Shown here in pieces: positions 1 through 11,958 of a DNA stretch of 12,685 nt (positions are counted from its first letter, which is position 1; each line of letters starts with the position of its first letter). The translations under genes and the position numbers were made by a program. Below the pieces are notes generated by a model, which worked only from the letters and a program-made list of their open reading frames with translations, made no database searches and had not been told where the DNA came from. Source of the stretch: Pigoraptor vietnamica (lineage: Eukaryota > Opisthokonta > Filasterea). The stretch lies in contig CALSCQ010002964.1 of assembly GCA_943704525.1 (NCBI GenBank), forward strand, positions 1-12,685, written 5' to 3'.

Positions 1-240
1 CTCGAAAGTGCATTATGAGAGCTTTCCGATGACACAGATTTCGTCGGAAAATCATGATCCTGAGCCCGAAACCATCGGAAAAACAATAGTGTTATTCTCA
101 ACGCGGCCCGACTTTAGCCACCGCACGGTTGCCACGTGGTCGCGGCGAGTTCGGCGCCCCATTCCATTGCTGGGCTTTAACGAGTACTTTGGGAAGAGGC
201 GGAGAGAGAGGGCGAGAGAGAGAGTGTGTGTGTGTGGGAA
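1..240 (+). promoter_or_regulatory. Upstream region and presumed 5' UTR of the UBL5 gene
   Basis: No gene is recognised here. The stretch holds a CACGTG E-box-type hexamer at 133-138 inside the palindrome CCACGTGG (132-139), two copies of TCGGAAAA near 45 and 74, and a GA-rich tract from about 200 that becomes (GT)n and ends in the bases just before the UBL5 ATG at 241. The tract probably lies in the 5' UTR. The small open frame from base 8 overlaps this region without domain similarity and is not supported. No TATA box is clear. Regulatory roles are inference from motif and position only. Confidence 0.4.
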
Positions 241-565
241 ATGATCGAGGTCATATGCAACGACCGCCTCGGAAAGAAGGTCCGCGTCAAGTGCAAGTAT
301 CCGCCCGCGTGGAATTTGCGTTGCGCGTGTGTGGTGTGTGTGTGTGCGTGTGTGTGTATGTGTGTGTGTGTGTGTGTGCGTGTGTGGTGTGTGTGTGTGT
401 GTGTGTGTGCGTGTGTGGTGTATGTGTGTGTGTGTGTGTGTGTGCGTGTTGCAGTAAGTGTGGGTTCACTAGTGCATATATCTGAGTCACATGTGCCGCA
501 TGCCCGTTTGTGGTCTTCCTCCATTGTGCACATGCGTAGTGGTGTGTGTATGTGCGTGTATGTAC

Positions 566-612
<47 letters not shown>

Positions 613-1256
613 TGTGTGTGTGTGGGTGTGTGTGTGTGTGTTGTGTTGTGTGTGTGTGTGTGTGTTGTGTTGTGTGTGTGTTGTGTGTGTGTGTGTGTGT
701 GTGTATGTGTGTGTGTGTGTGTGCGTGTGTCTGCGTGTGTGCTTGTGTGTTCGTGTGCGTGACTGGATGCCCGGCCCCTGTCGTGCGCTGCGTCGTTTCC
801 TTAACCATACTGGCGACAGCGGTGACGACACTATCGGCGACTTGAAAAAGCTCATTGCTGCTCAAACGGGCACCAAGTGGGAGAAGATTGTGCTCAAGAA
901 GTGGTGCGTGGGCTGCCTTATCATGCACCCTCTCCGTCGCTGGAGCGCACACATGCACACTGATTTGCGCACAACTGCGCGCACGAAATGTACTCGCATA
1001 CGCGCACACTTCAGCGCACATTTAAGCGCCTTCTAATGGTAAGTTGTGTCCTTTGCGCAGGTACACCATTTTCAAGGACCACATTACGCTCTCCGACTGT
1101 ATCCGCTCTTCTGTTCCACTTGCTCTATACTGGCTGCATGGACTGAGTCTGGCTTACCCTCTCTCTTTATTGCCTCAACTTTTCTTGACCATTATCCACG
1201 CGGCTTGCGCAGACGAAATCCACGACGGCATGAACCTCGAGCTCTACTACCAGTAA
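241..1256 (+). CDS. UBL5: Ubiquitin-like protein 5 (UBL5 / Hub1), complete, four exons
   Basis: Exons are 241-296, 820-903, 1061-1098 and 1213-1256 (222 nt, 73 aa plus TAA). Splicing keeps frame throughout and gives a protein of exactly the usual UBL5 length. It starts [18 protein letters not shown], continues through [19 protein letters not shown] and KIVLKKWYTIFKDH, and ends [11 protein letters not shown]. The C-terminal double tyrosine in place of Gly-Gly is the family signature: Hub1/UBL5 is not conjugated like ubiquitin but binds spliceosomal proteins such as Snu66 and modulates pre-mRNA splicing in the nucleus. Intron 1 is inflated by GT microsatellites. Introns 1 and 3 have GTATCC donors with U12-type branch-site matches, unlike every other intron in the window. 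The start codon has a purine at -3. Identification is very secure. Confidence 0.97.
297..819 (+). other. UBL5 intron 1, candidate U12-type intron with embedded GT microsatellites
   Basis: The donor reads AA|GTATCC and the acceptor GACAG|C (phase 2). The sequence TTCCTTAAC at 797-805 matches the U12 branch-site consensus. Its branch adenosine (about 804) is about 15 nt from the 3' splice site, the short spacing typical of minor-class introns. The interior is mostly GT/GC/GGTG-type repeat at about 327-453 and 540-750, separated by roughly 90 nt of unique sequence. Confidence 0.75.
327..755 (+). repeat. Interrupted (GT)n microsatellite cluster in UBL5 intron 1
   Basis: Two GT-rich blocks (about 327-453 and 540-755) contain GTGCGTGT, GGTGTG and GTTGTG interruptions. 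They give long Cys/Val or His/Thr open frames on both strands that have no protein meaning. The GT strand is the sense strand of the host gene. Interruptions every 10-40 nt suggest an old or stabilised repeat, unlike the nearly pure tract at 11480. Confidence 0.95.
1099..1212 (+). other. UBL5 intron 3, candidate U12-type intron
   Basis: The donor reads GACT|GTATCC and the acceptor GCGCAG|AC (phase 1). The interior sequence TTTCTTGAC at 1181-1189 differs from the U12 branch consensus TTCCTTRAC at one position. The presumed branch adenosine at 1188 is about 24 nt from the acceptor, long but tolerable for this class. The neighbouring intron 2 (904-1060) has an ordinary U2-like GTGCGT donor, so minor- and major-class introns would alternate within this gene. 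Confidence 0.6.
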
Positions 1257-1572
1257 AACACGCGTGTGACACTGCCCTCTAGTCCAGCTTAGCTGTGTGA
1301 GGCATGTTTCAGGTGCACGTGACATCACGTGAGAAGCCACAAAACTGCAAAGCGGTTGAGGGACGTCCACTCAAAAGCCGTTGAACTTGCCGCACGAAGC
1401 TGCGCATAGCCACTGTGTTGTGACGGCACTCCATACGAACAACAGTCGCATACACACACGCACTCGCACGCACGCACTCGTGCACAGCAGAACACACGCA
1501 AAGGCACACGCACACACTACACACACACACATACACACGCACACGCTGTAATTGACTGCGCAAACGTCGGCC
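1257..1572. promoter_or_regulatory. Intergenic region between UBL5 and the hydrolase gene
   Basis: Two CACGTG hexamers lie at 1316-1321 and 1326-1331, with starts 10 bp (about one helical turn) apart. The second is within TCACGTGA, an octamer also found upstream of the propeller gene. From about 1450 to 1546 the sequence is AC-rich (CACACACGCAC type), ending about 25 bp before the hydrolase ATG, so it is probably promoter or 5' UTR. No coding potential is seen, and no canonical AATAAA follows UBL5. bHLH-type factors bind CACGTG in many eukaryotes; use here is inferred. Confidence 0.45.
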
Positions 1573-4995
<3,423 letters not shown>

Positions 4996-5077
4996 CAAAC
5001 GGCCGTGTAACATCCACCTATCATTGCATCGATTGTAACACTCACCTCACGTGAAACATTGCCATGGACATCGGCAG

Positions 5078-5125
5078 CCAATCAGCGCGCAATGAAGAGC
5101 CACGAACCGTGCAACCACCAATCAG
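5078..5125 (+). promoter_or_regulatory. Paired CCAAT boxes (CCAATCAG x2)
   Basis: Two exact CCAATCAG octamers at 5078-5085 and 5118-5125 are in the same orientation, 40 bp apart, about 235-280 bp before the propeller start codon. CCAATCA is the classic core for NF-Y binding; function here is inferred. Confidence 0.5.
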
Positions 5126-5193
5126 AATCGATGCCGATTACATGCGTGACTGCCCGCCAACCACACAGACACCTGACGCACGGACACACACCC

Positions 5194-5268
5194 CGCACAC
5201 ACACACACACACACACGCACACACACACACACACGCACACACACACGCACACACACACGCACACACAA
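5194..5268 (+). repeat. (AC)n microsatellite upstream of the propeller gene
   Basis: Alternating AC with regularly spaced ACGC interruptions lies just upstream of the propeller gene. The AC strand is the sense strand, opposite to the GT orientation of intronic tracts. The His/Thr or Cys/Val open frames across it are artefacts. Confidence 0.93.
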
Positions 5269-5359
5269 GCACCAGCTGAGCGCACATGGCCTTTCATCTT
5301 TGAGCACCATGCTACAAAGAAGCAAAGCACGCGACGACAGTGCTGCGTTTGTGCCGAAG

Positions 5360-6691
5360 ATGCTTGCGAAAATCGCGCTGCTCGTGGCGCTCGCCGCAAG
5401 CACGTACGGCGCCCCTCTGTCGTCGTGCAACGGGACGGCGCCGTTTCTCTACGTGACGTTCCATGGAGGCTCGGGCAGCTCTGATATCAACCAAGTATAT
5501 AAGTACACGCGCGACGGCTGTCTCGTTAGCACGGTGCGTTTGTATGCCCTCGTGATTCGCCTCTGTTTGACGTTTTTTCCTTCCTTTGGTGCACCATCGA
5601 TCTCCTTTTTTCCTCCTTTTTTGTTTTTTTTTCTTTCCTTTTCACGCGCTTTTTTTCGTGCACCATCGACTTTTCTTTGTTTTTCTTTCTACATGCGTGC
5701 ATGGTTGCGTGTGTCCGTGTGTCGTGTGTCCGTGTGCACTTGTGCGTGATGTCGGCGCGTGTGGGAGTGTGAATGTGCCAATGCGCGTCCATGCGTCCTT
5801 GTGTGAGCGGCGTCGTTATATTGTAGGTGAACGTGTGTACCGTGTGTGTGTGTGTGTTTACCCGACTTACTCACATGCCGTTTCCTGCCTTTTGCGCCGC
5901 AGAGTGTGCTCGGGGAGGGCGGCAACCAGGTCGAACTGCGCTCGATGTATCTCCTCAACGGCCAACTGCTGGTGGCCAATGCCTACCAGTATGACAGCCG
6001 CATCCTCATGTATGGCGCGTGCGCGAGCGACGGGACGCGCCCCTTCCAGGGCAACTTCACCGTGGAGACTGCGACAGCGAACCCCGGCATGGTCCATCCC
6101 TACGGCATTTCGGCCGACGCGACGGGCAACGTCTACGTCTCGAGCCAAGACACGGACCTCGTCTCGCGGTACTACGGCCCTGCGAACGCGCAGGAGCACG
6201 GGCAGCCCATGCCGTCGCTCGTGCAGGGCGGCTATCCCGGCACCTTTGCGCAGCTGAGCACGAGCAGCCAGGGCGTGCGCGACATTGAGGTCGACTCGAC
6301 GGCTGGCCGCGTGTACGTCGCGAGCGAGGACGACGACGCTGTGGAGGTGTATGAAATGGCGACGGGGAAGAACCTCGATGGCCTGGACATCAAGAAGCCG
6401 ATTGGCCTGTTCCTCGACGAGGCCGCGGGCGTGCTCTACGTGGGGAGCGACGCGAGCAGTGGCGCGACGGTGCAGGCGTACTCGTTTGCGAAGGGGAAGT
6501 TCACGACCGAGTTCTCGCAAAAGGGCTTGACGCACCCCGCGGGCATCACGGCATACGACGGGACGCTCTTTGTGATTGGGCAAGACTCGCAGGCCATCTA
6601 CACGTTCGACATTGCCTCGGGCAAGTACATTGACAAGATCGTCCAGGACCTCCCCGACAGCCCCGAGCAGATTCTTTTGTCGCCTTGCTAA
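5360..6691 (+). CDS. Secreted beta-propeller protein (NHL/YncE-like), two exons
   Basis: Exons 5360-5533 and 5903-6691 join in phase 0 to give 320 aa plus TAA. MLAKIALLVALAASTYG is a typical signal peptide, probably cleaved after Gly17, so I chose this ATG over the in-frame one at 5309, which would add 17 polar residues. The mature part is repetitive beta structure: HPYGISADATGNVYVSSQDT, GVRDIEVDSTAGRVYVASED, KPIGLFLDEAAGVLYVGSD and HPAGITAYDGTLFVIGQDSQ are successive NHL/YncE-like blades with the pattern GI-x-x-D-x-x-G-x-hydrophobic-Y-V. Four cysteines (23, 54, 98, 320) could form two disulfides, including one closing the ring between the termini, and NGT (24) and NFT (109) are N-glycosylation sequons. 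Ligand and role are unknown; an extracellular or vesicular binding protein is likely. No catalytic motif is recognised. Confidence 0.85.
5534..5902 (+). other. Propeller gene intron, pyrimidine-rich
   Basis: The donor is GTGCGT and the acceptor CGCCGCAG. The first third is T/C-rich with TTTTTTCC runs and two copies of GTGCACCATCGA (about 5589 and 5660). The rest is TGTG-rich. No coding exon or RNA gene is seen, and a long mixed-frame ORF through it reflects lack of stops only. Confidence 0.8.
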
Positions 6692-7467
6692 GCTGCGCTC
6701 CGCCAGCGTGTTGGCGTGCGCGCGTATGGACGATGGACTGCGTTGTGGTCGCCGGCCGGCCGTACAACATATGCTCATCGTTATGTGTGGGACATTTATG
6801 TAAATTCCACGCCTCTGCCTTTGGTGGCAGTGTGCGACGGTTTTCGACGAAGCTCTTATGGGTTCAGTATCGGCACTACAATTCCGGGCGCAGAGCCGTG
6901 CCTGACATAGCTATTTAGTGGTTCAATTGTACAAGTTGCATTGGATTGCCACCTTTATCTTTTAAGTTGAGTGGTGACCGTCGACGCGTCGCGTGAGGTT
7001 TTTCAGTGCCAACTGACGGTGAGATCGACTGTGGAAGTGATCGCAACAGTCATTGTCCGGACATGATGAACTTTATGCACAATTCGGGAATGCATGTCAC
7101 CCCGATGGGTTATGCATCGAATAAATCCCGAAATTTATTTTCAAGGTCTATGTATGAACATTTGTATGGAAACGGCTTTATTACAGATTTCACAGCACAA
7201 TAAATAATAAACCCGAGCTACATGTGCGCTCCGATTTGGCAAATGGGCGCCGCACAAAAAAATGGGCCATCAACCGCACGATTCAGAATTCGCGGCGTCA
7301 GTTTGACAGTGGCGCGTACCGCACACGAAAGGAAGCGTGGCGACAGCAACCTTTTGGAGTATGCACGACGTTCGCTACTTTGTCAAAACCCCCGATACCG
7401 TTCGCTCCTTCTCATCCATCCTTTATACGAACGCGTCTCCACGCCGAGGCGCGTGACGTTTGGGGAA
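6692..7467. other. Intergenic region between propeller and kinase genes, with an AT-rich island
   Basis: No recognisable gene. About 6900-7215 is clearly more AT-rich than the rest of the window. It contains AATAAA hexamers at about 7119, 7199 and 7206, a 10-bp palindrome TGTCCGGACA (7054-7063) and an imperfect inverted pair AATTCGGGA / TCCCGAAATT (about 7081 and 7125). A 65-codon frame (about 7006-7203, no ATG at its beginning, stop overlapping AATAAA) has no recognised domain. An open frame in phase with the kinase extends upstream to 7222, so an N-terminal extension of that protein cannot be excluded. Confidence 0.5.
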
Positions 7468-10400
7468 ATGGTGTCGAGCGTGCTCATCACGGCCGATTCG
7501 AACGGCATCATTCTGTCCGTGAGCTCAAAATGCTCAGAGATATTTGGCTTCACCTCGGACGAGATGCTTGGCCGAAACCTGTCGATGCTCATGCCGCCAC
7601 CGTACAAGTGCGTCGCTGCGGTCGTCTCTTCTGTTGTCGATACGTCCGCGTTTTTCCCGCCTTTTCTTTCTTGTGCCATCCTTTGCGCGATGTCCGTGCG
7701 TTTTCGCGCTCACACATCTCACACTCGCCGTGGTGTGTTGTGTCGTCGCGCTCCCGATGTTCGTCGCTGACGTCAGTCTCCCCACGTGACCCTGCAGCAA
7801 ACTGCACGACCAGTTTATTGAGCGGTTCAAGCGCACCGGCGAAGCGCACATCATCGGCTCGTCACGCCTCGTCGAGGGACTGCACAAGGATGGCTCGGTC
7901 ATCACGATGCGCCTCAGCGTCAGTCACGTGGCCCTCGAGGCCGACCACCTCTTCATTGGCCTCGTGGAGCGCATCGACGACAAGGCGGCAAAGGTCGCCA
8001 TTGACGCGAACGGCATCATTGTGTCCGTGAACAACCTCTGCGCCGAGATGTTCGGGTGGGTGCCACCTCGCTGGAATAGGCCATTGTGGCTATGTGGTGT
8101 GTGTGCAACCTCGCTGGAATAGGCCGTTGTGGCTATGTGGTGTGTGTGCAACCTCGCTGGAATGGCCCGTTGTGGCTGTGCGGTGTGTGTGCAACCTCGC
8201 TGGAATGGCCCGTTGTGGCTGTGCGGTGTGTGTGCAACCTCGCTGGAATGGCCCGGTGTGGCTGTGCGGTGTGTACAGTGTGTGCATGCTCAAGCGAGTG
8301 CAGTGGTCGTACACTCGCTGGTCGCTTCAGTGTGTGGTTGTCTGTTGTGGTGTGAGCACATTCAAGGGCAGTTCAATAGCTCACCCCTTCTTCGCGGCCA
8401 CCTCGATGGTCTTTCGTGCACCCTTCCGCCGCACTCTTTCCACACTCACATCGCTCCCATCGCAGGTACACGGCCCGCGAGCTTGTGGGCAATAACATCA
8501 GCATACTCATGCCTGACGACATTGCGCGGCAGCACGACGGTTACGTGCGGCGTTACGCCGAGACGGGCCACAACCGAGTGCTCAACCGCATGCGCAATCT
8601 CACCGGCAAGCGAAAGGATGGTGCGTGTGACTCTTGCGACGACATTCTACGTGCGCTCATCGCGTTCATTTTGGGTTACTCTGCTACGTCCGCCGCTGAC
8701 TATTTGTTCGCAGGCATGCACTTTCCTATTACGCTCAAGGCGGTCCCCACGCCAATGCCCGACGGCACGCTCATGTTTCAGGCGGAGATTCACGACATGG
8801 GCACGGACGGCTACACGGCCGTGTTCACGTGCGACGCATCCGGAACAGTCACCGCCGTCAGCGCCAACATGCTCCTCTTCTTTGGCCTCAAGAACGCATC
8901 GGACGTGCGTACCGCGCGTTCGCTGTAGCTCGCACTAACTCGCCCACAAGCACACACACTCTCCTCACCTTCACTTCTTCTTTCCACATCCCTGCACACA
9001 CACACACCCTCTCTCCTTCTTTCCACGTCCTGTCTTGCGCCCTTGCGCCAATCGCTGTGATTGCCCCATGCATTTGTGAATGCTGTTGTCCTATAACGCG
9101 CAAACGGAGCCTCATGTTGACGCATGCTGCCACTCACGTGACGTAGGTGGTGGGCCACCACTTTCGTGTGCTGTTCCCCGACGCGCAATCGGACGAGCGC
9201 TTTTCGACCGACGGGCGGATTCGCACGTCCGCCGTGCACACGGATGGCTCGCGGATCGACGTCTACGTGGAGGTGTGCGAATTGCGTGTTGTGACCGTGC
9301 AATTGTCCCGTGCGCCAACCTTAACTCATGTTGACGCGGTCCTCTTCGTGCTTATGGCCACGCCTGTCACGCCATGTCTTCTCGTGATGTGTGTTCAGTT
9401 GTACTCCTCCAGTGCGTGTTTGTGTTCTGATGTTCACACTGCGACTTGCTCCCCCTTCCCGTGTTTGCTCCACGCCCCTCGTACTTGCACTGTGTCAGCC
9501 TTTCGCCGGACACTTTGTGCTGAATACGCTGCGTGCGTGCAGGTGAACAAGTTTTCTGTCGCCGGCAACCTTCTCTGGTCGTTCCAAGTGGAGCGCGCGC
9601 TGATGGAGGGTGCCAAGTTCCGCGACCCACGTGACCGGTACCGCGATCCCCGCCCCGACGGCAAGGAAAATCCCGCGCTTGCGTCGCTCAAGGGCATGGG
9701 CCAGTATGTCGGCAACTACCGCATCGGTGAGTGGGGATGCAATTTGTGCCCGTGTGTATATGTGTGTGTGTAAACGGGGGAGGGGGGAAGGGGGGACGAG
9801 TGCGTGTGTGGCTGTTGTGTGCACTTGGGCACGGACTCATAGTTTGCCCTCTATCATTTCAGGCAAAGTTCTTGGGACGGGCTCCTTCGGCGCTGCGCTT
9901 CTCGCGACACACCGGCTGACGGGCAAAGTGGTGCGTTGGTCATCGTGTCCGGACGTGGAACCAAATTTGGTCGCTCCGTGGCGTGTTTGCATCGCGCGCA
10001 TCCTACTCTATCCCTCCCCTCTCTTCAAACCCCTTAACCCCTCTCTTCAAACCGTACCCGTAACCCCTAAAACTCCCGTCAAACCATAACTCTAACTATT
10101 TGTCTGTGTGGCGCGGCAGGTGGCAATCAAGGCGATCGCGCGCGAAAAGATCAACTCGAACATTGAGCGTGAGATTGAGATTTTGCGGCACGTACGCCAC
10201 GTCAACATTGCGCGGTTGTACGAGATCATCACGACGCCCCAGCGCGTCTTCCTCGTAATGGAGGTGCGCCCGTTGCGCGCAAACTGTCCTCCGTGTGTGT
10301 GCAGGGTCCTTCAGTATGACGTGGTGGCCATGCATGTCAGTTTGCGCTTGCGTACAGGTTCCTTCAGTATCACGTGGCGGCCATGCATTTTAGTTTGCGC

Positions 10401-11361
10401 TGAAGCTGCGGTGACCGAGCTGGGCCTCGAGCTGTAATTGGCACGCGTCGCGTCCGACAGTGCTCCCACAGATGATCGTAATGCTGATTGCGGAATGTGC
10501 GCTGCGTTCGCAGTACGTCTCTGGTGGCGAGCTCTTCGATTACATTGTCAACAACGGGGCGTGCACCGAGCGCGAGGCGCGGGGCTACTTCCGGGGTGGG
10601 TCCTCGAACGCATGTATACTCAGCATGTACTTGAGGATCGTGGCTGACGTCGCGTGATACTTGTGCGCAGACCTTCTCTCTGGCGTCGACTATCTCCACC
10701 AGCGCGGCATTGTGTGGGTGCATTGGCTGCAAAGTGCCTTATTCATTTTCAGGCGTCGACTCGGTAGATCGCTTGATCTGTCGAGACGGCTATGCGTGCG
10801 CGCGCTGAAATGGGTCATCGGCAAGCACTGTTGTGTGAGCCGGCGAACTGACCGTTCGCCCTCCCCTTCTACGTAGGCACCGCGACCTGAAGCTGGAGAA
10901 CATGCTCCTCGACAGCCACGGCAACATCAAGCTCATCGATTTTGGGCTCAGCAATTTCATGAACAAGGGAAAGCGCCTGGACACGTGCTGCGGTGCGTCG
11001 CCGCTGTTGGGAAAGTCGCGTCACCACGCGGACTCGCTTGGGTCCTATGCGCCCCATTCGCACGCTCATTCACGCACGTCTTCCGCTCTGCGTCTGCTTA
11101 CCGAATACGCGCGTCCTCTGCCCTCTACTTCTGCTTATCGACCGTTTTTACTCACCATCTGCTATTGTTCGCTGCATGCCACAGGGTCTCCGATGTACGC
11201 GGGTCCCGAAATGTACCGCGGCTCCAACTACGACGGCCCCGAGGTCGACGTGTGGAGCATGGGCGTAATTCTCTATGCGATGCTCGAGGGCAGCCACCCC
11301 TTCCAACAGCCGGAGGACGTCGTTGCGGGCCGCTTCGCAATGCCCAACCACCTCACGCGCG
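7468..11361 (+). CDS. Triple-PAS sensor Ser/Thr kinase with AMPK/SNF1-like catalytic domain (3' end unresolved)
   Basis: Exons 7468-7607, 7798-8055, 8466-8620, 8714-8904, 9147-9272, 9543-9726, 9863-9930, 10120-10263, 10514-10595, 10671-10713, 10877-10992 and 11185-11361 join in frame to 561 codons plus one base. Domains: PAS1 (about 1-107), PAS2 (112-212), a diverged PAS3 (218-305), then a protein kinase from about 349. Kinase motifs: GTGSFG (356-361), VAIK (Lys378), REI (Glu392), the AMPK-type hinge VMEYVSGGELFDYI, HRDLKLEN (465-472), DFG (485-487), TCCGSP with Thr500 at the position of the AMPK activation-loop threonine, GPE in place of APE (509-511), and DVWSMGVILYAMLEG. All catalytic residues are present, so activity is expected; activation by an upstream LKB1-like kinase is inferred. 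The final C-lobe helices with the conserved Arg are not found. The ATG at 7468 (GGAAATGG) was chosen; an upstream in-frame ATG at 7222 has a poor context. PAS1 and PAS2 resemble FixL-type PAS domains. Confidence 0.88.
8056..8275 (+). repeat. 43-bp minisatellite in kinase intron 2
   Basis: The core ACCTCGCTGGAA starts at 8065, 8108, 8151, 8194 and 8237, exactly 43 bp apart, giving about five copies that diverge mainly in AATAGGCC/AATGGCCC and GGCTATGTGG/GGCTGTGCGG. The unit length is not a multiple of three and the frames are unlike the flanking PAS coding sequence. The first unit begins with the true donor GTGGGTGCC (8056); later units carry GTGTGTGCAA at the same place. Confidence 0.95.
10302..10401 (+). 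repeat. Two-copy 53-bp tandem repeat in kinase intron 8
   Basis: CAGGGTCCTTCAGTATGACG (10302) and CAGGTTCCTTCAGTATCACG (10355) start two units of period 53, both ending AGTTTGCGCT. They differ at a handful of positions. Both lie in intron 8 (10264-10513); each starts with a CAG|G that could serve as a decoy acceptor, but the phase-consistent acceptor is at 10513. Confidence 0.88.
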
Positions 11362-11477
11362 GTGGGTCGCTGTCGCGTGTGGCACTTGGACTAGTGTTCT
11401 ATTCGCGGAATGTGGTTATTGATGTGTGTGGAGATGTGGCTGTTGTCGAGCAACGGATGCACGGAACGCGGAACACA

Positions 11478-11619
<142 letters not shown>

Positions 11620-11806
11620 GCCACACACGGCGGTCAAGTGGGGCTCAAGAAGGCGACAGCTACCTTGTTGATTCTGACGGGGTGCGTAACGGGGAATGTA
11701 CGTCAAAGAGATATTCGCAGTGCATGGGATTGGGCAATGGGGTGAGCCAACGCAACTCACTCGGCATGCAACACGCAGAGACAAACATATCAGACAACTG
11801 GACACA

Positions 11807-11835
11807 CCACACAGACACACAGACACACAGACACA

Positions 11836-11890
<55 letters not shown>

Positions 11891-11950
11891 AGAGACACAC
11901 ACACACACACACACACGCGCGCGCGCGAGAGCACGCACACACACACACGG
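11807..11950 (+). repeat. Compound (AC)n / AGAG / GCGC microsatellite
   Basis: AC-rich from about 11807, pure AC from about 11836 to 11886, then AGAGAGAC, more AC, a GCGCGCGCGAGAG segment (about 11917-11930) and AC again. It lies just 3' of the PH gene exon ending at 11959, so its sense-strand form for that gene is GT. It is complementary in sense to the (GT)n tract at 11480-11619. Confidence 0.95.
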
Positions 11951-11958
11951 GCACACAC

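Larger units (their letters stand above)
4996..5359. promoter_or_regulatory. Intergenic region and putative promoter of the propeller gene
   Basis: No gene is seen. The hydrolase stop is followed by TGTAAC at about 5008 and 5035, possible but unproven 3'-end signals. Candidate promoter elements are the palindrome TCACGTGA (5047-5054) and two identical CCAATCAG boxes (5078-5085 and 5118-5125), 40 bp apart and matching the CCAAT core bound by NF-Y in other eukaryotes. An (AC)n tract with GC interruptions runs from about 5194 to 5268. An in-frame ATG at 5309 lies upstream of the preferred start at 5360. Confidence 0.5.

Noticed and set aside
8-244. Small open frame before UBL5
   Set aside because: No domain, overlaps the GA/GT tract and ends within UBL5; a chance open frame.
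129-1036. Long open frames of Cys/Val or His/Thr on both strands
   Set aside because: They are translations of (GT)n/(AC)n repeats within UBL5 intron 1; the same artefact occurs at 2191-2575, 5059-5430 and 11391-12303.
5309-5359. Earlier in-frame start for the propeller protein
   Set aside because: It adds 17 charged residues before a canonical signal peptide that begins at the ATG at 5360.
5496-5503. TATATAAG resembling a TATA box
   Set aside because: It lies inside propeller exon 1, encoding part of QVYKYT, with no gene starting downstream at a suitable distance.
5867-6778. 303-codon minus-strand open frame
   Set aside because: It is antisense to propeller exon 2, whose GC-rich codon bias keeps the reverse frame open; it has no recognisable domain.
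7222-7467. N-terminal extension of the kinase starting at ATG 7222
   Set aside because: The frame is open but the start context is poor and the added residues show no domain or codon bias. The ATG at 7468 has the same GGAAATG context as UBL5. It cannot be fully excluded.
8056-8275. CRISPR-like array
   Set aside because: The 43-bp units are contiguous with no unique spacers, in an intron of a eukaryotic gene.
10020-10092. CCCTTAACCCC / CCCCTAAAA telomere-like sequence
   Set aside because: There is no regular tandem unit. It is an irregular pyrimidine-rich stretch with imperfect CTCTTCAAACC repeats in kinase intron 7.
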